Shown: positions 26,201 to 38,194 of the stretch, in pieces
Position numbering within the stretch: position 1 is the first letter of the stretch
Layout: each line of letters opens with the position of its first letter
Source: Azolla caroliniana
Taxonomy: Eukaryota > Polypodiophyta
Direction of reading: 5' to 3'
Length of the DNA: 64,000 bases
Assembly: GCA_043228905.1 (NCBI GenBank)
Contig: JBHGNT010000006.1
Span: forward strand, 2,294,001 to 2,358,000
Translations under genes and position numbers: made by a program
The notes under the pieces: generated by a model
What the model was told of the DNA's origin: nothing
What the model saw: only the letters and a program-made list of their open reading frames with translations
Database searches by the model: none

Positions 26201-28246
26201 AAGAACTCTAGCGGGACTTAGATCCTCACCTAAGCTACTAAACTCACAAAGAGACAAAATTGATAGATTTTGGAACAGCGTTCATTTCAAACTTATGTGT
26301 ACAATCACAGTTAGTTTGCTAAATACTATAGTGCCACTTGCTAATAAATGTGCGACTTAAAGCACTAGCTTCCTTGAGCTTCTCTAATGGTTTTCATTCT
26401 TGGGTCATTCCCAGCATGAACCTCCTTCCATATATTATGATCATTAAATTACATAACAGGGAAATTGGGAATGACTTGAGATAAGTTGTCTATATTCTTC
26501 TGGTCTGTTTCTGTGGCTCTTTTCTGCATTTCATTTTCACAAGGATGTTTGTTGCAGTTGTGTACCATCCTATACCTCTTTCATTTCCCTCGAAACTAGA
26601 GCTAATCCAATGCAGTTTTCTAGAGAATGGAGACAAATACTTCTTACCTCAAGTCCTCCAAATCACAAAGATCTAATTAAAAATTCTAGACAAAATAAAT
26701 AAATAAATATATATATATATATTTGTACATGCATAATGCAAATGAGAAGGATGTTTTGTATACCTGGGCGTTTTCTTACAGGACGCTTTTCTATCAGACT
26801 CCCACTTTCACTTTTTACCACCTTCATCTTGCTTAATGTAGAAGGTTCAGTCCGAGGTGCCGCTGGTGAGGTGTGGGGCTCTGGAATCTTTTTCACCAAT
26901 CCTCCTTTCACACTTAAGCTAGAGGACCCATTTGACCCAGGTACTATTAAAGATGAATTTCTATCCATCTTTTCTTTTATCGGAATGTCCCTATTTTGCT
27001 CTATTTTGACTTTTGTAAGAGAATCGGAGGTGTGAGTTCCTGATGGACTAAGACAGCTTTTTGCACTAGCCAATTGAGACTCAGCATCTGTGAGTCTCTT
27101 TCTAGCTCTTCCTAGCTGCACAAATTTGGAGTTTCTATAGATTATATAAAATCCTGAATTCAGGATCAGTCGTATAGATCAGTAGAATAGGAAATTTCCT
27201 TCACATTATTGCTAAGCTTTTTTTTTTTCATACAAATTTATTACAAGTGTTCCTCTCCCATAGAGGTTGAGGAACCATTCAATTGGATAATATGGCTATA
27301 ATGCAATCCCAATATAAGTTTTCGCTGTATATTATATACTATTCTAAATTCAGGATCTGTCTTATAGAACTTTATAATGGTATTCGACTTCAATTACATT
27401 CTTGTTATGCATTTTCTTTCTATACAAACTTTTCAGTCGTTTGATCTTCTCTTTAAGGTGCTAATCAAATTGACAGGATGGCTATAATGCAAGCCCAAGA
27501 CGTTCTCTTTAGATTACATACCATCCTGAATTTGGGCTCTATCTTATAGGCCACTAGACACATAGCAAACTCCAATCACATTCTTACAATACATTTCCTT
27601 CATATAAAGTTATAAACAGTCAGAAGCTTTTTCTTCACCTTTGAGATCCTTTTCAAAAGAATACTATGGCTAGTTTATGCAAGCCCAATAAGTGGAAGAA
27701 ATAATTGAAAAAAAATACAAGGACTCCACTGAATAGTTTACAACATTGTGTACAATTTACTTAAAGCATCCTTAAGTTGATGAAAACATTTTATTTCTCT
27801 CCTGATTAATATTGTAAGAAATCGTTTTTCCCAATGCTATATATGGAAAATGGAATATATAATATACATATGCATCCACATTCTACTTCTCGATGCATGA
27901 TGCACTTAAGCACACACACATACACACATATGCGCATAAATATGTACACGCATATACATATACAACAATTTCAAAATGTAAGACAGTATCCCAAATAATT
28001 AGCAAAAACACACGGACAAGAATGCATGATGAAAACCTGTAATTCAGCTTTCCGAGCTTCAGCTTCGGCCTTGACTAATTCAGCACGACAATCATTGACA
28101 AGCTGAGACAGAGCTTGTAAGTGTTCTGGCATTGGAATCTTCACACTTTCTCTTCCTTCATCATATGCAGTATCTCTCTTGGGTCGTTTAGGCTCAGGAT
28201 TATCTTCTTCTTCTTTAGGAGAGGAAGGGGTCCTTGACCTCATCAT
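19795..28246 (-). CDS. plant WD40-repeat protein with charged coiled-coil N terminus
   Basis: Seven exons on the minus strand (28037-28246, 26764-27115, 22603-22759, 22127-22171, 20765-20924, 20309-20682, 19795-20116) join in phase to about 539 residues. The ATG at 28246 (MMRSRTPSSPKEEE) is the first in frame; the frame stays open upstream only through a GAAG repeat without an ATG. Residues 30-75 are Lys/Glu/Ala-rich and likely helical (PEHLQALSQLVNDCRAELVK). Residues 75-185 are low complexity. From about 190 (INLVPSIRRSSAPEALRVLQ) follows a beta propeller with WD-type units: ALDGIISLW, GGSDHAVCLWEE, GADKRVVAHDIR, GSTDPKIHIFDIR, SSDLNIGLHR. This matches a conserved single-copy-like plant transducin/WD40 family whose function I cannot name; propellers usually act as protein scaffolds. 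The C-terminal end is uncertain: the last exon may read through to LHRYFA, or splice at 19808 into a further exon. Confidence 0.88.
22004..22079. repeat. short tandem duplication in WD40 intron, 50-bp period
   Basis: CATACGCACACCAAGACATC with the following CATTGGAGACA occurs at 22004 and again at 22054, nearly identical. It lies in the intron just downstream (on the minus strand) of the 45-bp exon. Confidence 0.8.
23253..23296. repeat. (CT)n microsatellite
   Basis: About 22 uninterrupted CT units inside the long WD40 intron. Confidence 0.95.
24544..24685. repeat. two-copy tandem duplication, 71-bp period
   Basis: A unit starting GATAAGATATACATGGGGGA and ending in CAGATATAATGAGAAA occurs at 24544 and at 24615 with essentially no differences, so the duplication is very recent or an assembly duplicate. 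Confidence 0.9.
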
Positions 28247-28710
28247 CCTCTCTTTTCTTCTTCCTTCCTTCCTTCCTTCCTTCCGTCTGCTTCTTCTTCT
28301 TCTTTCTGGATCTGCCACACTGAAGAATGAATAGATGAATGAAGCATGAATCGATTGTCCTTGTTCCTTGGCTTGTTTCTTCTTGGGCGATTAGTTGGCA
28401 CTCACAAGATGTGTTAGTCTCTCTATGTTACATAACATAACATATATCTAATAACCTATCTATCTATGTGTATGTACTATGTATGCCTCGGCATTATCGC
28501 TTTTTCGAGATCTTCCTTAGCGAACAATCTCAGATGCAAGTGAATCTGATTCAATCCACTTGCTACGTTCGCATGGGAATCTCCTCGTGCTATACTACCT
28601 AAGTTGTTGTCGTTGCTATGTTTATATGTGCATATATGTCTTGACATTATCGCCCTTCAATATCTCCCTAGAAACTCAATTTCCTTAGATGATGTCCTCT
28701 TATCTTACTC

Positions 28711-28736
28711 AACTTGTGTGTGTGTGTGTGTGTGTG
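28711..28736. repeat. (TG)n microsatellite
   Basis: About 13 TG units. Confidence 0.9.
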
Positions 28737-29808
28737 GCGATCACCTTGTAGTCCCTCAAAGATTAGAAGCTAATGGCGATGGTCTCAATCAAGACTCAAT
28801 TTACACAGGTTGAATCAACATACACAATCAAACCCACCCCCCGTCGATGGTAGAGAATAGCAATCAACAAAGAGTTCACGAGTCTGAGCATTAGACTTTG
28901 ATGCAATGATCCACCTTAGTCCTTCAACTACATTCGAGTTTGCTTTCCACATACTATTACTTTAGTCCAATCCCTGTGCGTACTTCTCTTGTAGTCACAA
29001 TGCCAACTCTGAACTTCAACTATTTTTAGTAAAATTCTTAAGCATTAAGAGTGACCACTCAACTCCACACATACTACGAGATAATGTTTCACTTTTAGTC
29101 CCATAGGTAATATCTGACCCCATGGACGATACTAGCTCTCTCTCTTTGGTGAAAACACACAATTATATTAATAAATGTGTGTGAAAAACATTGTAATGGT
29201 ACCACAATTCCTACATGTGTAGTGGGAAAATAAAAACTCCTTTGAGGGAAGAATTTTGAATTGTTCCAAAAACTAAATTGGCCACATCAATACTCACATA
29301 AAGTTTCATAAATAAAATGCTCTGACCCCATGCCTATCAATAGACAAAAGCATTATGCACATCCCAATTATGATGCAATCCCCCATCTCTCAAAAATAGG
29401 AAAACAATCTCCATCTCTAATTTTGGGTTGAGCAATGTGAATTGTGCATTACCCAATGTCTTGGCATGACAAAACATGACGAAACATGCCAAATCTAAGA
29501 AATATAACCCTAAAATTGAGGAGCAATCAAACATTTGTTAAGGATCTATGTATCAATGGAGTAAGGTCCTCGATGTCGTGCGGGATTCGGACCGACGTAT
29601 ACCCTCTTGATGGTGAATCGGGCGGAGATGGTTGTCGGATACCTCCGAGCCTCACACTCACTTAACGATTAGTAAATGATTAAGCACGATATCTCTCTCA
29701 CTCTCTCAAGCTCTCTCTCATAAACAATAGATCAAGAGTATAGACAATAAGAAGCAAGAGTATGTCTATTATTAACCCTCTTTGCTAAGAGGTCTATCAC
29801 CAACAAGG

Positions 29809-29852
29809 AGAGAGATTAGTGTTCCCTAACTCAACACTTCACTAATCTCTCT
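29809..29852. other. perfect 13-bp inverted repeat (hairpin)
   Basis: AGAGAGATTAGTG at 29809-29821 is perfectly complementary to CACTAATCTCTCT at 29840-29852 with an 18-base loop. It could form a hairpin in DNA or RNA. There is no U-tract or gene context to assign a role. Confidence 0.5.
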
Positions 29853-31557
29853 TAAGTTCAAAGGTTTACAAGAAAGAGGAGAGGAAGCTCTAGCTCTAAT
29901 CAATAGGAGATCTTTACAAATGGGAGAACTGTCACAAAGCCACTACTATGTGGTTTATATAGCTTTCACGTTTAGGGCATGGGCCTTTCACATTTGGCCG
30001 TCTCTTTGCTTTCCTTTCCTTTTGTCGTTTCCTCTTCGTACTACGTCCTTGTTGATGCGTTTTTATTCGTGACTGGTTGTGTTGTTATCCCAACGCTTAA
30101 AAACATTGAATCATGCATAAGAAACAATTGTTTGTTGCTAGTACATGTCATTTTAGAGCTAATCCCAAAGGTAAACCCCCAATCAATTATCAGCAAATGA
30201 AGATCTTTGCTTGAAGTGACAATTTACAATTCAACTACGTCTCAAATTCTATTACAATCCATAATCTGAGTTACATACCAAGATGCACAAGTTCCATGCA
30301 ACTCTCTGTCTCTCTGTCTCTCTCTTTGTGTCTCTTTGTCTCTGTCTCTCACTAGACACTACAATAATGTACACTTGCACAAGTTTCCTTAACCAAAAGA
30401 TCAAAGATGAGGAGTATCTTACATTGCCACAACCATCCAATTAATTAAGAATAATCACATCCACCGATTTCCCACGATTGATCCAATATGGACATAGTAG
30501 GCCCACCTTTTAGGCACATGTGTATACTCTTGATTGTCTTAAGCATAGAAGCAACCTTAAGAAGCTTTGAGATTTAGACATCAATACATGAGCCACATGT
30601 GGCTACAACCTTTCCATAAACAAAAGAGACTCTAATGTAACACCTTATTTGTGACTTGTAGTGTTTCTAGGCTCTTGAGGACAATAAAATATCATTTTCA
30701 TGGTTGTTGTCACAATCCATTACTCTCTCTGAAGTCACTCAACTTGTCTACGAATAATATATTTTGAGCATGGAAAAGATTGATATTAATAAGGTTGATG
30801 GGTCAATGTATAATTTGGATTTTTTTTATAAAGATCCTAAGAGCAATGACCTTATCCATTGATTTTGCATTTAAATCCCCTCTATTGTGGTGAGCTCAAC
30901 TGCATATCGTGTAGTGTTTGGACATATTTTGGGATAATAATGGGGTAAGGATGGAGTATGTGAAATATTAGCGTTGGAAGAAGGTATCCACATTCCATGC
31001 ATATTATGAATAGGTTAGCTAAACATGGATTATTCTACAAAAGCGTGCAATATACAAGTCATATATTGGATGGCTCAAGACTTTAACTCAACCTTCCCTC
31101 CTTTGTAGTTTGAATATGTGTCATAACACATGGCTCAACATGTGTGCTTTGTTATGGGCATGGCCATATAATATCCCGTGGTAAGATCATACCATAATAT
31201 TCTATACACGTGGATAAAGTGTGAGGGTTAAATGAGAGTGTAAAGAAGGGAAGGATTACTTTTAATCCTTGGAATTGAGACAACCTATTAAGGTCAAGGG
31301 TGAACTTGCATGGGGGCCTTAGATCTAAAAGAAATAAAATCACCAAAAGAAGGGGAGGTTAAGACAAGTTAATCGAAGAAAGAGAGGTGTAGGAGTGAAG
31401 GAGAGTCATAAATAAACTTCAATAGGGGAGTTGGGGCAAGTAGACAAAACTGAAAGGGACCACAACTATTTGGTACACAAGAAACAAAACTTGAGTTAGG
31501 AATTGGAACATGGACAATTATTCAAAGGGCAAGTTGTACTGACCCACACACTGCCCG

Positions 31558-31742
31558 CTTTACTAGATGCCATTGGAGTGTGTAGGGGCCGAATACACAA
31601 TGATCTTATGGTTTGTACCAGGCAACCACAGTTGGGCATGCAACACCTGCTTTACTAGATGCCAATGGAGCGTGTAGGGGTCGAATGGGCTGAATACACA
31701 ATGATCTTATGGTTTGTGCCAGGCAACCTCAGTTGTGCACAC
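31558..31742 (-). repeat. two tandem SINE-like units, 92-bp period
   Basis: TTTACTAGATGCCA, then TGGAG, GTGTAGGGG and, about 25 bases further, ACACAATGATCTTATGGTTT and CCAGGCAACC occur from 31559 and again from 31651. On the minus strand the order (CCCCTACAC, CTCCA, TGGCATCTAGTAAA) matches the 3' part of the tRNA-like units at 31772-31858 and 38201-38290. They appear to be copies of the same small element, without a good tRNA head here. Confidence 0.6.
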
Positions 31743-31771
31743 GGGTTCACATCACTACTATAGTAACGACC

Positions 31772-31858
31772 ATATTAGATGCCACTTTGGAGTGTCGGGG
31801 TCGAACACGCGACCTTCTGATCTCCGACAATTTTACGCTACTGGCACCCGGGGGGGCT
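31772..31858 (-). mobile_element. tRNA-derived SINE-like unit (tRNA pseudogene head)
   Basis: Read on the minus strand, this contains a box-A-like TAGCGTAAAATTGTCGG, then GTGTTCGACCCCGAC, a good RNA polymerase III B box (GTTCGACCC), and then ACTCCAAAGTGGCATCTA. The GGGTGCC 5' arm can pair with most of the 3' arm GACACTC, as in a tRNA acceptor stem. The spacing is short and the anticodon arm does not fold well, so it is a tRNA relic or SINE head rather than a working tRNA. The 3' tail AGTGGCATCTA is shared with the unit at 38.2 kb. Confidence 0.55.
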
Positions 31859-32090
31859 GCCTCTCCAATGTTGTTTTCTTTCTTTTCTCAAAATAAAGTG
31901 CTTCAAATAGCAATAGAGAATTCAGAATCTTCCATGCTACTTGGACCCTCATGGCTCTCTGTTTTGATGTATACTGAGAAAGTGTGTGTACTTGTACAGT
32001 CGTCTCAAGAAACAGAGCAATTCTAACACACGAAGAGATATAACAAGGGAGAAAGAGCTTACTGATCCTATCAACACATGGAATTTCTCA

Positions 32091-35000
32091 ATGAAAAGCA
32101 TTAGTGCGAGGGGCAATGCCGGCCAAATGGATGCTTTCACTTTTGTGTCCTTGGTTAAGGCATGTGCTAAGAAGAAGGATCTTTCTACAGGGTCTAGATT
32201 GCATGCTGATATCCTCAAAAACGGTCTCCTTGAGAAAAGTCCTTATTTAGCGAGCACTTTGATCAACATGTATGCCAAATGTGGCCAGCTTTCTAAAGCA
32301 GAAGGAGTTCTTAAAACTGTTCCAACCCGAGATGTTGTATGTTGGTCGGCTTTAATTGCGGGATATGTCCAACAAGGACATGGCCATGAAGCATTGAATT
32401 GCTTTGAAAGTATGCTAAGAGAGGGCGTCTCCCCTGATGCTATCACATTCACTTGCATCTTAAAAGCTTGTGGTAAAATGGGCGCTATTGATAAGGGTAA
32501 GAAAATCCATCATGAGATTGTGAGAAGGGGCTTGTTAGAGAAAGATATTGTGCTTGGCACTGCTTTGGTGGATATGTATGCCAAATGTGGTATGTTAAAG
32601 AAAGCACAACAAGTATTAGAAGACCTTCCTTTCCGGAATATTGTATCTTGGTCTGTACTCATTGCTGGGTGTGTACAACATGGTCAGAGTCATGAAGCAC
32701 TGAACTGTTTTGAACGTATGCAAAGCGAGGGTCTCCCCCCTGATATGGTCATTTTTGTTTGCCTCTTGAAAGCATGTGGTAGCATAGGGGCCATACATAA
32801 AGGTAAGCAAATTCATGATGAGATTGCCAGTAAGGGATTATTGGCTACCGATGTTATGCTCGGAACTGCTTTGGTGGATATGTATGCCAAATGCGGGATG
32901 CTTCTAAAAGCAAAGCAAGTACTAGAGGAGCTTCCGTTTCGAAATGTTGTTTCTTGGTCAGCTTTAATCTCAGGGTATGTTCAACAGGGGCAAGGCCATG
33001 AAGCATTGAATTGTTTTGTGGAGATGAAACGTAACGGCATCTCCCCAGATGTGATCACATTCATATCAATCTTGAAAGCCTGTGGGAGCACATGTGCAAT
33101 AGAAAAGGGAAAACAAATTCATGAGGATATTGTTAGTAAAGGATTTTTGCATAAAGATATTATGCTTGATAATGCTTTGGTTGACATGTATGCCAAATTT
33201 GGTATGCTTGCAAAAGCACAACAAGTGCTAGAAGATCTTCCCATTCGAGATGTGGTCTCTTGGAATGCATTAATGGCAGGATATGTCCAACAAGAGCAAG
33301 GGTATGAAGCATTTGACTGTTTTGAAAGAATGCAAAGGGATGGTGTGTCTCCAGATACAGTCTCATTCATCTGTATCTTGAAGGCTTGTGCAATTGGTAG
33401 GCTGATGGACAAGGGAAAACAAATACATGAAGAGATTGTCCATATGGGCTTGCTAGAAAAGGATATTGTTCTTGGTAATGCTTTAGTGGATATGTATGCC
33501 AAATGTGGTATGCTTGAAAGAGCACAACAAGTTCTGGAAGGTCTTCCTGATCAAACTGTTATCTCTTGGTCTGCATTGATTTCAGGATACACCCAACAAG
33601 AGCGATGCCATGAAGCACTCAGCTGCTTTGATCGAATGATGAGCGAGGGTCTCTCTCCAAATTCTGTCACTTTTATTTGCATTTTAAAGGCGTGTGCCAA
33701 AACGGGAGCGATAGACAAGGGCATACAAATTCATGATGAGATTTTGAATAGAGGATTATTGGATAAAGATATTGCCCTTGGCAATGCATTGGTGGATATG
33801 TATGCCAAATGTGGTTCACTTTTGAGAGCACGACAAATGCTTGATATGCTTCCTGTTCGAGATGTAATCTCATGGAATACTCTTATTGCAGTGTATGCAA
33901 ATAGTGACCAATGCGAGGAGGCACTGAATTGTTATGAAAAGATGCAAAGGGAGGGCCTCATACCAGATGCAGTAACCTTCATTTGCATCTTGAAAGCTTG
34001 TGGAAATGTTGGGGCTATAGATAAGGGCAAACAAATTCATGAATCAATTGTGAATACAGGCTTGTTGCAGAATGATGTTGTACTTGGTACTGCATTGGTT
34101 GATATGTATGCTAAATGTGGTATGCGGTCAAAGGCACGACAAGTACTCGGAGACCTTTCCGTACGAAACACAGTGTCTTGGAATGCTCTTATGTCAGGAT
34201 ATGCCCAACAAGGTGAAGGTCATGAAACATTGGATTGTTTTGAGAGGATGCAAGAGGAAGGCATCTTGGCAGATGCAATCACATTCATTTTCATTTTGAA
34301 GGCATGTGGCATCGTGGGTGCCATAGACAAGGGAAAACAAATCCATGAAGAGATTGTAAACAGGAACTTGCTAGGGAAAGATGCTATACTTGGTACTGCT
34401 TTGGTGGATATGTATGCCAAATGTGGTGCATTGGATAAAGCACAAAAGGTTTTGGAAGAGCTTCCAGCTCGAAACATGGTATCATGGTCTGCCCTTATTG
34501 CAGGGTATGCTCAGCAAGGGCAAGGTGATGAAGCATTGAACTGTTTCCAAGAGATGCTGTGTGAGGGACACTCTCCAAATTCAGTCACATTGCTATGTGT
34601 TTTGATTGCATGTAGTCGCTCAGGGCTATTGGAAGAAGCCCAAATGATATTCAGAGATATGACTGAAAGATATGGTATAAGTCCCGGGATAGATCATCAT
34701 ACAAGTATGGTTCTTGTTTTCGGATGTGCTGGGCAATTTGATAGGGCGATGTCAGTGATAAGAGTGATGCCATCTTCTGACCATCCAGAGGTTTGGCTTG
34801 CATTGTTAGGTGCTTGTAGAAAATGGGGAAATGTGAAGCTAGCAAAGTTGGGATTTGATCAAATAATCCAGCTTGATGATGCTGCTTCCCCAGCTGCTTA
34901 TGTCCTTATGGCTAATATCTTTGCAGCTGCTGGTATGCAAAAAGATGCTGAAAATGTCGAAGCACTGAGACGAAAAGACTTGGCTTTGAAGAATGAAGGA

Positions 35001-35396
35001 AATAGTATCTGGGTTGATGCAAGTGGAAAAATTCATTCATTTTCTCACAGACATAAAAGACATTCTCAGATTGGAGATATAAAGGCCAAGCTAGAAGTCC
35101 TCTCCCTTAAAATGCCACACTATGGATATTTCCCAACTATGCATTGGTTATCGAAAAGCATTTCAGGTCATGGAAAAGAGGTGGGATGCCAGCATAATGT
35201 ATTGTTGGCCATTGTGTGTGCCCTTATCAATACAAACCAAGGTGAAACTATACATGTTACAGATAATTTGCATATTTGCAATGACTGCCAAATAGCCACA
35301 TCAGCTATATCAAAGATAGAGAAACGAAAAATCATGGTTAGGGGTCTAAACTGCTATCATGGCTTTGAAGATGGAAAATGCACTTGTGAACATTAG
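32091..35396 (+). CDS. PLS-class pentatricopeptide repeat protein with degenerate DYW domain
   Basis: Intronless; 1101 residues from the first ATG. PLS-class PPR proteins bind organellar RNA in a sequence-specific way, and those with a DYW domain usually carry out C-to-U editing. Here eight modules of exactly 102 residues (306 bp; the MYAK motif recurs every 306 bp from about 32268 to 34410) each hold P, L and S type motifs around LVDMYAKCG, VVSWSALIAGY and GHEALNCFE. An E/E+ region (EVWLALLGACRKWGNVKLA, then IHSFSHRHKRH) follows. The DYW-like end keeps CNDC (1063-1066) and CTC, but the HSE motif is HNV (H1035, V1037), CxxCH is CNDCQ, and the last residues are EH instead of DYW. The catalytic glutamate is thus lost. 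The frame is open upstream to about 31968 without an ATG, so an upstream exon with the transit peptide may be missing. Without one, no organelle targeting signal is visible. Confidence 0.93.
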   Translation: MKSISARGNAGQMDAFTFVSLVKACAKKKDLSTGSRLHADILKNGLLEKSPYLASTLINMYAKCGQLSKAEGVLKTVPTRDVVCWSALIAGYVQQGHGHEALNCFESMLREGVSPDAITFTCILKACGKMGAIDKGKKIHHEIVRRGLLEKDIVLGTALVDMYAKCGMLKKAQQVLEDLPFRNIVSWSVLIAGCVQHGQSHEALNCFERMQSEGLPPDMVIFVCLLKACGSIGAIHKGKQIHDEIASKGLLATDVMLGTALVDMYAKCGMLLKAKQVLEELPFRNVVSWSALISGYVQQGQGHEALNCFVEMKRNGISPDVITFISILKACGSTCAIEKGKQIHEDIVSKGFLHKDIMLDNALVDMYAKFGMLAKAQQVLEDLPIRDVVSWNALMAGYVQQEQGYEAFDCFERMQRDGVSPDTVSFICILKACAIGRLMDKGKQIHEEIVHMGLLEKDIVLGNALVDMYAKCGMLERAQQVLEGLPDQTVISWSALISGYTQQERCHEALSCFDRMMSEGLSPNSVTFICILKACAKTGAIDKGIQIHDEILNRGLLDKDIALGNALVDMYAKCGSLLRARQMLDMLPVRDVISWNTLIAVYANSDQCEEALNCYEKMQREGLIPDAVTFICILKACGNVGAIDKGKQIHESIVNTGLLQNDVVLGTALVDMYAKCGMRSKARQVLGDLSVRNTVSWNALMSGYAQQGEGHETLDCFERMQEEGILADAITFIFILKACGIVGAIDKGKQIHEEIVNRNLLGKDAILGTALVDMYAKCGALDKAQKVLEELPARNMVSWSALIAGYAQQGQGDEALNCFQEMLCEGHSPNSVTLLCVLIACSRSGLLEEAQMIFRDMTERYGISPGIDHHTSMVLVFGCAGQFDRAMSVIRVMPSSDHPEVWLALLGACRKWGNVKLAKLGFDQIIQLDDAASPAAYVLMANIFAAAGMQKDAENVEALRRKDLALKNEGNSIWVDASGKIHSFSHRHKRHSQIGDIKAKLEVLSLKMPHYGYFPTMHWLSKSISGHGKEVGCQHNVLLAIVCALINTNQGETIHVTDNLHICNDCQIATSAISKIEKRKIMVRGLNCYHGFEDGKCTCEH

Positions 35397-35546
35397 CGTG
35401 GAATACTTTGATCAATCAATCATATGTTACATGTTGAAATGCTGTTAAACTGCTTTCATGGCTTTGAAGATGGAAAATGCACTTGTGAACGTTAGTGTGG
35501 AATACTTTGATCAATCAACCATATATGATATGTTGAAATGCTGTTT
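35350..35546 (+). repeat. tandem duplication of the PPR gene's 3' end, 99-bp period
   Basis: The last coding bases (CTGCTATCATGGCTTTGAAG onward through the stop codon) and about 50 bases of 3' flank recur after the gene, at 35351 and 35450, with few changes. The second copy still encodes the CTCE-type ending plus a stop but is outside the gene frame. An extra terminal segment of the DYW-like domain has thus been duplicated behind the stop. Confidence 0.9.
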
Positions 35547-36490
35547 GATAAGGCATAAATGCCAGCATGCATCCTTTCATGTGTGCTTTTCTGATCGAGA
35601 TCAAAGTCCTGGACTTCAAAAAATTTATCCCATTATTATTCTTTCATCTCTATCCATTTATGAGGCATTTGGTCTGAAGATTTGACAAAACGCAAGTCTG
35701 GGATGATTCCTGAAGATCTTGATTCGCATCCAAAGTCAATCGACTAGAAAACTGCAAGCAAGGGTAATGGGATACTGAAGGAAGTAAGAATTATGCCATG
35801 CCATAATAAACCTGATTTCAAAAGTGATGCTTACAGAGAAAATGAGGGGGTGTATGACATTCTTAGAACGGCCTTGCACATACATCATCATATTTGGACA
35901 AGTTGTGGGGAAAAATTAAGTCCTTGCAACCATATACATTATCCATTCTTTGAATCAATATTTGTCAAACTTCACTCTGGAGTGGAAAGTGCAAGAAAAC
36001 AATGTGGGCTCTTGATAACATAAAAATGTCCACCATCAGCTTATAAGCCCACGGTACAGTGCCAAAAAAGGCCCAGAACTATTATTTTTGCCATGTTGAC
36101 CATGCACACACACTCCTTTGAAGCTTACTATTGTAAAGAAAAAAAATTCAAAGTGATTTCTATAATCTCATGCATGGCAATTATTTGAGAGACGGGCTAA
36201 CTTTGATTGCAGCCTGAGTAATAAGTTTTACAGCGAACTTTTTGTACTAGTGATCGTGCTATTATCCAATAGAGATTGTGCCCATTGGGTTATGATACCA
36301 AGTATTATAGAGGACAAAAATTGAGGATTCCATTAGAAACCTACATTATTAGCTACCTTACGATAAGGTGAAGACCCACAAAAAAGTGCATACGCGTGAA
36401 AACCATTTTTATGGGACCATTTTCTAGTAGTAGGCATTCAATAAAGACATGCTTGAGTGCAAACAAATTGTGTGTTTCAAAATAATTTAG
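35547..36490. other. 3' flank of PPR gene, no gene recognised
   Basis: AT-rich, with small frames only. The first few hundred bases are probably PPR 3' UTR. Confidence 0.4.
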
Positions 36491-36770
36491 AGCCAAGCTG
36501 GCAAGACCAGTATGTAAATGATTATGTTAGTTTGCTTGACACGATGCGACACGCCATGTCTTCTATTTGTACATAATAACATTTGAACCCAAGCTGGCAA
36601 GACCAGTAAATTATTATGTTAGTTTGCTTAGGATGATGCTACACGCCATGTCTTCTATTGTACATAATAACATTTGGACCCAAGTTGCCAAGAATAGTAA
36701 ATCATGTCCTAGTTCTTTTGGGGTGGAACTACATGGCCCATCTTCTATTGTACATGATCACACTTATAAT
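36491..36770. repeat. three-copy tandem repeat, 91-96-bp period
   Basis: Units with CCAAGCTGGCAAGACCAGTA, TTATGTTAGTTTGCTT, CATGTCTTCTATT and GTACATAATAACATTTG begin at 36493, 36589 and 36680. The third is the most diverged. Confidence 0.85.
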
Positions 36771-38190
<1,420 letters not shown>

Positions 38191-38194
38191 TGCC

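Larger units (their letters stand above)
22760..26763. other. 4-kb intron 2 of the WD40 gene
   Basis: By far the longest intron in the window. It holds a (CT)n run at 23253-23296, a 71-bp tandem duplication at 24544-24685, and plus-strand frames at 24262-24483 and 25793-26211 that I do not recognise. No clear transposon termini were found. Confidence 0.6.
28247..31557. other. intergenic spacer between the WD40 and PPR genes
   Basis: No gene recognised. It holds a GAAG-rich stretch at the WD40 leader, a (TG)n run at 28711-28736, a perfect 13-bp inverted repeat at 29809-29821/29840-29852, and a pyrimidine-rich CTCTGT tract at 30300-30350. Open frames are short and show no domains. Confidence 0.45.

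Noticed and set aside
29575-29625. GGTCCGAATCCCGC (minus strand), a near B box match
   Set aside because: The upstream sequence has no convincing box A or cloverleaf.
32265-34710. Evenly spaced repeats resembling a CRISPR or satellite array
   Set aside because: The 306-bp units are an uninterrupted coding frame for PPR motifs in a plant genome.
36284-36312. TTGGTATCATAACCC (minus strand), resembling the Met-tRNA primer site of Copia elements
   Set aside because: No flanking long terminal repeats or retroelement coding sequence were found, and the match is short.
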